Source: Tolypothrix sp. PCC 7712 (GTDB taxonomy: Bacteria; Cyanobacteriota; Cyanobacteriia; Cyanobacteriales; Nostocaceae). Taken from it: a stretch of DNA of 64,000 nt. The DNA is taken from NCBI RefSeq assembly GCF_025860405.1, contig NZ_CP063785.1, positions 1,984,001-2,048,000 of the forward strand. The letters are read 5' to 3'. The notes under the pieces were generated by a model, which saw only the letters and a list, made by a program, of their open reading frames with translations, searched no databases and had not been told where the DNA came from. The position numbers were made by a program, and so were the translations under genes. Shown one piece after another: positions 36,142-44,449 of the stretch; the first letter of the stretch is position 1, and each line of letters begins with the position of its first letter.

Positions 36142-37163
36142 ATATGAGATGTAAATTATGAATTATGAATTTAACTCTCAACGTAGTTTAAAACTTAATA
36201 TACAGCATTATTCAGAGGTAGAAATTGGCTGGTTTTGAGGCAGGAGGCAGAGGACAGTAGGCAGGAGGTAAAAGAGGAATTTTGATATTTATACCAATTT
36301 AAATAATGTTTGCGACAAATAAAGTCTTTGTAGGGGCACGGCATCCACAATCTTTTGGTATCTCAAATTATCTTACTGGTGCCGTGCCCCTAACAACCCA
36401 TCTGTCCCGTTCTTTTTTCAAAATGGTATTAATTCTCTGGTTGTGTACCTCACTAGTTTGCAAACTGCTGTATAAAATTCCTATTTAATTTGTGAAATAT
36501 AAAGTACATTTGTACATCCTTCCTTCTTCCAAAGAGGATTTTTTTTACTTAACCCTTATTGGTTTAAAACCTTAAAAAATGCTGTTTTGGCGCTAGCATC
36601 TTCTCCAATTTAATAGAGTTGTAACCCTGACCAATTACCAATTACCAATTACCAACCTCGCCATTTACCTTTAATAGCAACAACCTACTTATCATGAATG
36701 ACATTTTGACTTTGTAATTAACTTAGCTATTTGCGAGTCTTGGAAATTACAAGTCATCGGAGTTTAATTGACGCGCTTCCGTATCCAGTTACCTGATGAA
36801 ACATTGTGGCTGGGATTAATTGAGAAATTACATCAATAAAAGGTGTAACCGCCATCAATATATATCACAGCTAAACAGGCTTTTAAGACAAAAATCCTTA
36901 TATTTACTCAATGATATTAAAGGCAGTTAAGTCTGATATCACAGTATTAATTATATCTTTTAAGCAAAGAATATTTTAGAGAAATTCAACTTTCAAAAAC
37001 TTAGGTGTTTTTGTCACAAAAAAAAATTCCGATTCTGATAAATTTGAGTTAATTTGGAATCTAGCAATTACCAAACACACAGTTGATTACCAGGTGGCAA
37101 CATTAGAGATTCGCTCTAATCTCTATGTAATCAAACCAGCAAACAAGATGATTATCATAGAAT
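36142..37163. other. Long intergenic region with one inverted repeat
   Basis: About 1 kb between two plus-strand genes. A GGCAGGAGGCAGAGG-like purine run lies at about 36240-36272. A dispersed-type inverted repeat lies at 36331-36392, and TACCAATTACC direct repeats at about 36630-36655. The rest is AT-rich with no gene seen. The short open frame at 36306-36488 lies across the inverted repeat and is not credible. Confidence 0.6.
36331..36392. repeat. Inverted repeat with TAGGGGCACGGCA arms
   Basis: TAGGGGCACGGCA at 36331-36343 is perfectly complementary to TGCCGTGCCCCTA at 36380-36392, with a 36-base AT-rich loop. Similar GGGGCACGGCA hairpins are common between genes in cyanobacteria, to my knowledge. 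No T run follows. Confidence 0.75.
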
Positions 37164-38783
37164 ATGCAAGAAAGAAGCTTTATTTGGGGTCATCTAGGAC
37201 AACGGTACCGCACAGTTGAAACATTAATTGATGGGGTATGGATAATTGTCCTGCTGATAGCAGCAGTACTACTGTTTAGCATCAATCTTGGTGGCGCACC
37301 GCTACGAGATTGGGATGAAGGTACAGTGGCACAGATTGCGCGTGAAATAGTGCGTTCCCCAGCGGATTCTTTAAGTTGGCTTTACCCAAAGCTGGGAGGT
37401 GTACCTTATCCGCATAAGCCGCCTTTGATGCATTTGCTAGTTGCTTGGGCTTACCAACTAGGAGGCATTAATGAATGGACTACCCGCTTACCTGGAGCAA
37501 TTTTAACAGCTTGTTCCGTACCTTTACTGTATTGTATTGGTCGAGAAGCCTTTCGCCAACGCTGGGCAGCAATTTATAGCGCCTTGATTTACCTGACAAT
37601 GCTTCCTGTGGTGCGTCATGGTCGATTGGCAATGATTGATGGCGCGGTGGTAAGTTTTTTAATGGTGATGATCTGGTGCTTGTTGCGATCGCGCCGAGAT
37701 TTGCGTTACTGTCTGGGTGTGGGTTTGGCTTTTGGCTTAATTTGCCTAACTCAAGGGATATATGGTGTATTGTTAGGTGCGATCGCCATTGTCTTTTTAT
37801 ATTGGGATACCCCCCGGTTACTCACTTGCTACTATCTGTGGATTGCCATTTTTTTAGGTATTTTACCTGTACTGGGTTGGTACGCTGCTCAACTATGGCA
37901 CTATGGTCATACTTTCCTGCAAATGGCTTTTATCAATCCAGCCATTAACAAACTAGGAACAGGTGCGGCGGGTAATTCCAGAACATCTTGGTACTATCTT
38001 AAAGAAGTTTTGCTGTATGCTTGGCCTTGGCTGCTGTTTTTACCGCACAGTTTGCGTTTAGCCTGGGAAAATCGCAATCTTAGCTGGGCAAGACTTGTAT
38101 TAGTGTGGAGTAGCGTTTATTTAGCAATTATTGCTTGCATGGGCAGTAAAATTCTCTGGTATTTATTCCCCATTTACCCCAGTTTAGCTTTAGCTTTGGG
38201 TGTACAACTCGCGGAAACTGAGAATTTACCATTGCTCTCATCCTATCCCCGTTCGTGGATAGCGGGCTTATCTATACTTGCATTAGCGGCTTCTGCAGGA
38301 AGCATTTTTTTTAGTTCTGGTGCAAACCCAAAAACAGATTTACAGGTAATTCTTGCCGCAGTTGCTTTAACAATGACTTTAGCAGCGATTTACGCAGAGC
38401 GTGGTGACGGACAATTTCTTAAAATTTTGTTTTGGGGAAGTTATGTTTCATTGCTGCTGTTGATGAAATCTAACTACTGGGTTTGGGAATTAAGCGATGC
38501 ATATCCCGTCAAACCAGTAGCTAGCATGATAGTAAGAGCCAATCCAGCAGTCAAACAGATTTACACATCCTTTCCTTACAATCGTCCTTCCTTAGATTTT
38601 TATAGCGATCGCACAATTATTCCTGCAAGTATAGGGGAATTGCAATACTACTGGCGCTACAACGGACAACCCTATTTTTTGCTGAATGCATCTGCTTTTA
38701 AAAGTATCCACCTCGATTCCATAAAGCTGATTGATGAAGCTGAAGGCTGGAAACTGATTACTAAAGATACCAATCGCTTATAA
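37164..38783 (+). CDS. Glycosyltransferase family 39 (ArnT/PMT-like) membrane protein
   Basis: The 539-residue GT-C enzyme has about eleven to twelve membrane helices. The catalytic acidic motif is RDWDEGTVAQIARE (about 48-61) in the first periplasmic loop, followed by PYPHKPPLMHLLVAW (about 81-95) and TRLPGAIL. A lumenal C-terminal part (about 445-539) follows the last helix. Such enzymes move a sugar from a polyprenyl-phosphate carrier to lipid or protein acceptors outside the membrane. Unlike the GT-C gene at 6044-7603, base composition matches the core genes. The ATG is at 37164, and msrA follows after 81 bases. Confidence 0.88.
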   Translation: MQERSFIWGHLGQRYRTVETLIDGVWIIVLLIAAVLLFSINLGGAPLRDWDEGTVAQIAREIVRSPADSLSWLYPKLGGVPYPHKPPLMHLLVAWAYQLGGINEWTTRLPGAILTACSVPLLYCIGREAFRQRWAAIYSALIYLTMLPVVRHGRLAMIDGAVVSFLMVMIWCLLRSRRDLRYCLGVGLAFGLICLTQGIYGVLLGAIAIVFLYWDTPRLLTCYYLWIAIFLGILPVLGWYAAQLWHYGHTFLQMAFINPAINKLGTGAAGNSRTSWYYLKEVLLYAWPWLLFLPHSLRLAWENRNLSWARLVLVWSSVYLAIIACMGSKILWYLFPIYPSLALALGVQLAETENLPLLSSYPRSWIAGLSILALAASAGSIFFSSGANPKTDLQVILAAVALTMTLAAIYAERGDGQFLKILFWGSYVSLLLLMKSNYWVWELSDAYPVKPVASMIVRANPAVKQIYTSFPYNRPSLDFYSDRTIIPASIGELQYYWRYNGQPYFLLNASAFKSIHLDSIKLIDEAEGWKLITKDTNRL

Positions 38784-38864
38784 GCATTCTCTGCGATCGC
38801 TCTCTAAAATCGTTAAAATATTAAGTAAGGTAAAGACATTTATGAGAAATCAACATCAAAATCA

Positions 38865-39533
38865 ATGGGATTATTTGGATTTGGCAAGAAAACAGTAATA
38901 CCTACCCGCGAGGAAGCTTTACCAGGAAGAGCAGCAACAATGCCGGTACCTGCTCATCATTATGTTAATGGTAATCCTCTCAAGCCACCTTTTGCCGATG
39001 GATTAGAAACAGCTTTATTTGGTTTAGGCTGTTTTTGGGGTGCAGAACGTAAATTCTGGCAGCTTAAAGGAGTTTACACCACAGCCGTTGGCTATGCGGC
39101 TGGATTCACACCCAACCCTACTTACCAAGAAGTATGTACCGGATTGACTGGTCATAACGAGGTAGTATTGGTTGTGTTTGACCCCAAAGTCATTAGTTAT
39201 GGTGAACTGCTGAAAGTTTTTTGGGAAAGCCACAACCCTACCCAAGGGATGCGCCAAGGTAATGATGTTGGGACTCAATATCGTTCTGGAATTTACGTCT
39301 ATTCGGAAACCCAAAAGCAGCTAGCAGAAGCATCACGCGACGCATATCAGCAAGCGCTCAAAGATGCAGGCTACGGCAAAATTACCACAGAAATTTTAGA
39401 TGCGCCTGAATTCTACTACGCCGAAGAATACCATCAGCAGTACCTGGCTAAAAACCCCAATGGCTATTGCGGCTTAGGCGGGACAAATGTTTCTTGTCCT
39501 GTAGGAATTGCTGAATCACAACTGAGCAGTTAA
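38865..39533 (+). CDS. msrA: Peptide-methionine (S)-S-oxide reductase MsrA
   Basis: The 222-residue enzyme reduces methionine sulfoxide in proteins, part of oxidative-stress repair. The catalytic cysteine lies in [15 protein letters not shown] (Cys about 55). Conserved [31 protein letters not shown] and [12 protein letters not shown] follow. Further cysteines near the C-terminus ([13 protein letters not shown]) can act in recycling. The N-terminal extension of about 45 residues ([20 protein letters not shown]) is the form seen in plants and cyanobacteria. The ATG is at 38865; an unrelated short ATG frame lies just upstream. Confidence 0.96.
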   Translation: MGLFGFGKKTVIPTREEALPGRAATMPVPAHHYVNGNPLKPPFADGLETALFGLGCFWGAERKFWQLKGVYTTAVGYAAGFTPNPTYQEVCTGLTGHNEVVLVVFDPKVISYGELLKVFWESHNPTQGMRQGNDVGTQYRSGIYVYSETQKQLAEASRDAYQQALKDAGYGKITTEILDAPEFYYAEEYHQQYLAKNPNGYCGLGGTNVSCPVGIAESQLSS

Positions 39534-39570
39534 TTAGAGTGTTCCAAAAAATAAACGATCCAAAACCTGT

Positions 39571-39670
39571 CATTGCGAGCGAAACGGAGTGTAGCGTTCG
39601 CGTAGCGTCTCGCAGAGAAGCAATCTCAGCCCTTGCGATTGCTTCATTCCGCTTCGCTCCATTCGCAATG
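39571..39670. repeat. REP-like inverted repeat (CATTGCGA ... TCGCAATG)
   Basis: CATTGCGAGCGAAACGGAG at one end is matched by CTCCATTCGCAATG at the other. Internal TAGCGTTCGCGTAGCGTCTC and GCGATTGCTTC segments make further stems. This resembles a widespread Nostocales intergenic repeat. No gene is affected. Confidence 0.7.
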
Positions 39671-39755
39671 ACAATTGAGCATTTTTTTACTTGGAGTACT
39701 CTTATTAAATCAGCGTAGTGGATTGACAAGACTAAAATAGTGCATGAAAAAAACT

Positions 39756-39812
39756 CTTGTGGGATGGGTGTCTCACCCGTCCGGGGCGGACAAGATGTCC
39801 ACCCCACAATAA
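39756..39812. repeat. Dispersed repeat shared with the 2421-2547 element
   Basis: GGGCGGACAAGATGTCCACC plus CCACA here is the reverse complement of the sequence at 2457-2481. It is preceded by GGGTGTCTCACCCGTCC, itself a small palindrome. Confidence 0.7.
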
Positions 39813-39846
39813 AAATTATTGCAACATTTTAGCCTTGCCACGCCAG

Positions 39847-39878
39847 TAGGATGCGTTACGCCAGCGTAACGCATCCTA
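39847..39878. repeat. Perfect palindrome with 14-bp arms
   Basis: TAGGATGCGTTACG and its complement flank CCAG. There is no T run on either side, so it is more likely one of the dispersed palindromes than a terminator. Confidence 0.8.
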
Positions 39879-40071
39879 TTTAATCGGATAGATCATCAAA
39901 GTTTCCTGAAATTTGCCGGAAATTTAGGCTTTCAATTTTTATTTTTACAGATTAAATTCAGATAGAGTGTTGTAGGCGCACCAGGTTTTCACCAAAGTGT
40001 AGCGCTGAATAGCACACCCTACAGATTTAAGATTTAGTTTATAAATTAATTCGCAGAACTTAGGACTCAAG

Positions 40072-41844
40072 ATGACTGAAGTCACAGCGCCTCGTTCCGA
40101 CACCTTCATTCAAGAACGCTTACCGACCATACATTATCAGGTGGCAATGCCTCAACCAGAAACACATCTGTTTGAGGTAACTTTACATCTTGTTAACTAT
40201 ACATCACCAATTTTGGATCTCAAACTCCCAGTATGGACACCTGGCTCCTATTTGGTGCGAGAATACGCTAAAAATTTACAAGATTTTGCTGCTTTTGCTA
40301 ACGATCAACCTTTACCTTGGTGGAAAAAAAGTAAAAATCATTGGCAAATAGATAAAAGTAATGTTTCTGAATTAACTATTCGTTACCGCATTTTTGCGAA
40401 TGAGCTATCGGTAAGAACCAATCACTTAGATATCACTCACGGCTATTTTAATGGTGCTGCACTGTTTTTTAGATTACCAGGTTGGGATCAGCAACCAATC
40501 CGCGTCACCATTGTACCGCCATACCCAGAATGGCAGGTAACGAGTCCTTTACCTGCGGATGCTGAAGCCAGTAATACTTTTTATGCTGCTGATTTTGACA
40601 CCTTAGTTGATAGTCCTTTTGAAATTGGTAGCCATCAAGTATATCAATTTATAGCCTTAGGAAAACCTCATGAATTAGCTATCTGGGGACAAGGAAATTT
40701 AGAACCAGAGCGAGCCATTGCTGATATCCAAAAAATCATTCAAGTAGAAGCAGATATATTTGGTGGTTTGCCATATCAAAGATATGTGTTTCTATTACAT
40801 TTATTTCACCAAGCCTATGGAGGTTTAGAGCATAAAAATAGTTGCTCTTTAATCTATCAACGTTTTGGATTTCGCGCTCAAGACAAATATGAGCGGTTTA
40901 TGCAATTGGTAGCACATGAATTTTTTCACTTGTGGAATGTCAAGCGCATTCGTCCCAAAGCTTTAGAGGTTTTTGATTACGATCAAGAAAACTATACGCC
41001 ATCACTATGGTTCTGTGAAGGAACTACGAGTCATTATGATTTGCTAATTCCACTGTGGGCAGGAATTTATGATAGTAAATCATATTTAAACCATTTGAGT
41101 AAGGAAATTACTCGATTTCTGACTACTCCAGGAAGGAAAATACAACCGCTTTCGGAATCAAGTTTTGATGCTTGGATTAAACTTTATCGTCCAGATGCTA
41201 ATAGTGGTAATTCACAAATCTCTTATTATTTGAAAGGGGCAATGGTTACCCTTTTATTAGATTTGTTAATTCGTGCTAAACATCGTAATCAACGTTCCCT
41301 TGATGATATAATGCGGCAAATGTGGCAACAATTTGGCCAAGCAGAAATTGGCTTTACTCCAGAACAGTTGCAAAGTGTAATTGAATCGGTAGCCGATATA
41401 GATTTAGGAGATTTCTTTAAACGGTATCTTGATGGGACAGAAGAGTTACCTTTTAACGAGTATTTAGAACCATTTGGTTTAAAATTAGCGGCAGAGCCAG
41501 AAGAAGAACCTTATTTAGGTATCAAGGTAAATAGTGAAAATGGCAAAGAGATAATTAAGTTTGTGGAGGCTGGTTCCCCAGCACAAAAAGCAGGAATCGA
41601 TCCAGGTGATGAGCTACTAGCGATTAATGGTATTAAAGTAACAGCAAATAATTTAAGCGATCGCCTCAAAGATTTCCAAGCTCAAGATACCATTCAGGTG
41701 GCAGTTTTCCACCAAGACCTACTCCGTTCTGTTAATGTCACTTTAGCCGAGCCACGTCCTATCCGCTATCAGGTGATTTCCATACATAATCCCGATTCTG
41801 TTCAGCAAGAGAATTTGGCTGGATGGTTAGGGGTTAGGGTATAG
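40072..41844 (+). CDS. M61-family metallopeptidase with C-terminal PDZ domain
   Basis: The 590-residue protein has an N-terminal beta domain (about 15-190), a catalytic domain (about 190-450) and a PDZ domain (about 480-580, PYLGIKV then GSPAQKAGIDPGDELLAING). The zinc site is HEFFH in LVAHEFFHLWNVKRIRP (about 281-297), with the third ligand Glu in LWFCEGTTSHYD (about 315-326). GGLEHKNS (about 252-259) is the exopeptidase-type motif of the M61 family, whose model member is glycyl aminopeptidase. No signal peptide is evident, so it is probably cytoplasmic. The ATG is at 40072. The gene ends six bases before a 41-bp dispersed repeat. Confidence 0.9.
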   Translation: MTEVTAPRSDTFIQERLPTIHYQVAMPQPETHLFEVTLHLVNYTSPILDLKLPVWTPGSYLVREYAKNLQDFAAFANDQPLPWWKKSKNHWQIDKSNVSELTIRYRIFANELSVRTNHLDITHGYFNGAALFFRLPGWDQQPIRVTIVPPYPEWQVTSPLPADAEASNTFYAADFDTLVDSPFEIGSHQVYQFIALGKPHELAIWGQGNLEPERAIADIQKIIQVEADIFGGLPYQRYVFLLHLFHQAYGGLEHKNSCSLIYQRFGFRAQDKYERFMQLVAHEFFHLWNVKRIRPKALEVFDYDQENYTPSLWFCEGTTSHYDLLIPLWAGIYDSKSYLNHLSKEITRFLTTPGRKIQPLSESSFDAWIKLYRPDANSGNSQISYYLKGAMVTLLLDLLIRAKHRNQRSLDDIMRQMWQQFGQAEIGFTPEQLQSVIESVADIDLGDFFKRYLDGTEELPFNEYLEPFGLKLAAEPEEEPYLGIKVNSENGKEIIKFVEAGSPAQKAGIDPGDELLAINGIKVTANNLSDRLKDFQAQDTIQVAVFHQDLLRSVNVTLAEPRPIRYQVISIHNPDSVQQENLAGWLGVRV

Positions 41845-41849
41845 GGATT

Positions 41850-41890
41850 GGGGAACTCGGGGCCCCCTCTGGGGATAAGGGGTAATGGGG
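41850..41890. repeat. 41-bp dispersed repeat, copy 2 (inverted)
   Basis: An exact reverse complement of 34074-34114. It is followed by GGGGACT heptamers (complement of CCCCAGT) at about 41887-41905 and by a purine-rich/pyrimidine-rich inverted module up to about 42020. Confidence 0.9.
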
Positions 41891-42113
41891 ACTGGGGACT
41901 GGGGATGAGGGAGAAATGTTTTCATAACTAGACTTCTTGCAAAAGTCGGGGAAAGAGGAAAGGGGGAAGGGGGAAGGGTTGTGTATTTTTTCTTTCCCCT
42001 TGAACCTTTTCTCTTGTTCCAACTCTTGACTCTTTTCATGGAAACTGGTGGACTCAAATTTTGACAAAGCAAATGGGGAACTCTAAATAAAGATCATTTT
42101 TAAAAAGAGTGCT

Positions 42114-43976
42114 ATGAATTTGCAAACTAATGGTTCAGATTTACCACCAGTTTCCCATGATACAACTGCCCCAAAGGTAAGCCGCAAAGGGTGGTTGTCA
42201 GCGATAGTTAATGGTTTAAGTATTGGTAATAAAATTAAACTAGGTTATGCTCTGGCGCTGGGTGTGGGAATTTTCGGAACTACGGCTGGGTTAGTTTTGG
42301 GCGATCGCTATCAGCAACGAGCCTTGGAAAAACAAGAAAATGCCTTTAGGGAACTGAATATACTTTATCGCCTCCAGACAAGTGTTCTTCAAACTCGCAC
42401 GCATCAACAACAACTAATCCCATTACTAGGAAATCCGGAATTATACAAAGAAGAATACAGCCATATTACTCATGTACATGGGCCACAGATTAAGCAGGTT
42501 TGGTCACAACTACAAACCTACACAAAAACATCGAATTATATAGACAACAATCATACCGAGCATATTCCTCACTTGCTCAAAACCTATGATGGTGTAGCAC
42601 ACACTTATTTACAGGAGCTTGATACACTAGTTCAGCAAATTAATTTATCGCCACTTACTCCAGAGAAAATTGTCATCGCGCAACAACAATTATTAAAATT
42701 TACTAATAGTGAATTAGCACTCAAATTGGATGGCATTTCTGATGAACTTGTCACCATTATTAATAATTCTTATGGAGAATTAAAAGCCGCAACTAGTGAA
42801 TTTAATACAGCAGAAAAAATGCGGCTACACATCATAATTGGTAGTATTCTGTTATCAGTGGCGATCGCAGCGCTGTTAGCAGTGTTAACGAGTCGTACCA
42901 TTACTCGCCCGGTTCAAGCCCTAACAAATATGGCACAGAGGGTTACCAAAGAATCCAACTTTGATTTGCAAATCCCTGTGACAGCAAACGATGAAATTGG
43001 AATATTGAGCGATAGTTTTAACCAAGTTTTACAAAAAGTCAAAAGCTTACTAGAAGAGCAACAAGCCGCAGCCCTCCGTCAGCAGCAACTACAAGAAGCC
43101 CAGTTAGTTCAAAGTGAGAAAATGTCTAGCTTAGGACGAATGGTAGCTGGTGTTGCTCACGAAATTAACAATCCAGTAAATTTTATCTATGGTAATTTAG
43201 AACCAGCTATTCATCATGTAGATGATTTATTAGAATTGTTGCGAATTTATGCCCAAGAAATTCCTCATCCGCCTCTAGCAGTGCAAGATTATGCTGATGA
43301 AATTGATGTGGAATTTGTGGAAGAAGATTTACCTAAAGTTTTGCAGTCAATGAAATTTGGTGCCGATCGCGTCCGTCAAATTGTATTGAGTTTGAAAAAC
43401 TTTTCCCGTCTAGAAGAAGCACAAGCCCATACTGTAAATTTGCACGAATGTATTGATAGTACGCTACTTATTCTCAATAACCGCATCAAAAAAGGGATTA
43501 CAGTTGAGCGTAACTATGGCGATATTCCTGAGATTGAAGGTTTTGCTGGTTCACTATATCAGGTATTCATGAATATCCTCAACAATGCGTTAGATGCATT
43601 AGACGAAAAAGATAATATTCAAGAACCACGAAAAATTGCGATCGCCACTGAACGCCAAGATAATAACTCTGTAGTTCTTCGCATTACAGATAATGCTTCT
43701 GGTATTCCCCTAGAAAATCAAGCAAAAATTTTTGAAACTTTCTTCACCACAAAACCCAGGGGTGTGGGTACGGGAATGGGACTTTCAATTAGTTATCAAA
43801 TTGTCGTTGAGAAACACAGGGGACAATTAACCTGTCAATCAGAGGTAGGAAGCGGTACAGAATTTATGATTTGTCTTCCCATTCGCTTACAACCTCCTGA
43901 AGTATCATCTCTAAAGAGCAGTTCGAGTATATATCCCAGTTGTGAAATATCTCCTGTAAAAATTAGTTTTGGATAG
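42114..43976 (+). CDS. Membrane sensor histidine kinase with HAMP domain
   Basis: The 620-residue protein has a cytoplasmic N-terminus, TM1 (about 42-64), a helical extracytoplasmic sensor (about 65-238), TM2 (about 239-262), HAMP (about 263-316, TSRTITRPVQALTNMAQRV), coiled coil (about 317-340), the phospho-His region ([20 protein letters not shown], about 342-361) and an HATPase domain (about 465-600: [33 protein letters not shown]). Its [13 protein letters not shown] subfamily is shared with the kinase at 44450. No receiver domain or response regulator gene is adjacent, so the partner is elsewhere. The ATG is at 42114. The signal is unknown. Confidence 0.92.
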   Translation: MNLQTNGSDLPPVSHDTTAPKVSRKGWLSAIVNGLSIGNKIKLGYALALGVGIFGTTAGLVLGDRYQQRALEKQENAFRELNILYRLQTSVLQTRTHQQQLIPLLGNPELYKEEYSHITHVHGPQIKQVWSQLQTYTKTSNYIDNNHTEHIPHLLKTYDGVAHTYLQELDTLVQQINLSPLTPEKIVIAQQQLLKFTNSELALKLDGISDELVTIINNSYGELKAATSEFNTAEKMRLHIIIGSILLSVAIAALLAVLTSRTITRPVQALTNMAQRVTKESNFDLQIPVTANDEIGILSDSFNQVLQKVKSLLEEQQAAALRQQQLQEAQLVQSEKMSSLGRMVAGVAHEINNPVNFIYGNLEPAIHHVDDLLELLRIYAQEIPHPPLAVQDYADEIDVEFVEEDLPKVLQSMKFGADRVRQIVLSLKNFSRLEEAQAHTVNLHECIDSTLLILNNRIKKGITVERNYGDIPEIEGFAGSLYQVFMNILNNALDALDEKDNIQEPRKIAIATERQDNNSVVLRITDNASGIPLENQAKIFETFFTTKPRGVGTGMGLSISYQIVVEKHRGQLTCQSEVGSGTEFMICLPIRLQPPEVSSLKSSSSIYPSCEISPVKISFG

Positions 43977-44269
43977 ATTACCAGGTTCAAAAAATTATGC
44001 GACCGATACATGAATTTCAGGCTCATATTTGCGCGCTTTGACGAATTATTCATGTGTTGCTGAGGGTGTAACTACTCAACTTTATTGATTTTTTCTATAA
44101 TTATTCTTCTACTCAAATATAGTTTTGGTTGGTTATAACAGAACTGCAGGCTTTGGTAAGCAAGGCTACTGGCATGAATCAATAGCATAGAACAAATACT
44201 GAGATTAGATAGTTGCCAACAGCTTAATTAACCAATTCAGCCCTATTTTCTGTCAACAGGAGCATTTAG

Positions 44270-44440
44270 ATGCCAACGGAAACGACATATCTAGAGCTTT
44301 CGGATGGTAAGTCACATAAGTTCTATGAAGTCACAATCAATGATGTAATTGTTTACCTACTACTTACACTTCCCTGCAGCAGTAGCACTTCCTGAAGCTG
44401 CTAAATCAACACCATCTATAAGGAATTCACAATTCAAAAT
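44270..44440 (+). pseudogene. Truncated WGR-domain protein gene
   Basis: An ATG at 44270, with AGGAG eight bases before it, opens a frame of 41 codons ending at TGA 44393-44395. It reads MPTETTYLELSDGKSHKFYE followed by VTINDVIV. I recognise the first strands of a WGR domain, which normally continues to a WGRIG-type motif. Here it breaks off after VYLLL. In another frame from about 44373 a PAAVALPEAAKSTPS stretch resembles a low-complexity linker, suggesting an internal deletion. WGR domains occur in PARPs and in bacterial regulators of unclear role. A broken gene is the best reading; a functional micro-protein is unlikely. Confidence 0.55.
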
Positions 44441-44449
44441 TCAACTATT

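Larger units (their letters stand above)
39534..40071. other. Intergenic region with several dispersed repeats
   Basis: These 538 bases contain three repeat elements: an inverted repeat at 39571-39670, a GGGCGGACAAGATGTCCACC-type repeat near 39756-39812, and a perfect palindrome at 39847-39878. The last 190 bases are AT-rich and should contain the M61 gene promoter. Confidence 0.65.

Noticed and set aside
36306..36488. 60-codon open frame in the gap after the recombinase-like gene
   Set aside because: It reads through a TAGGGGCACGGCA inverted repeat; similar hairpins are intergenic in other cyanobacteria.
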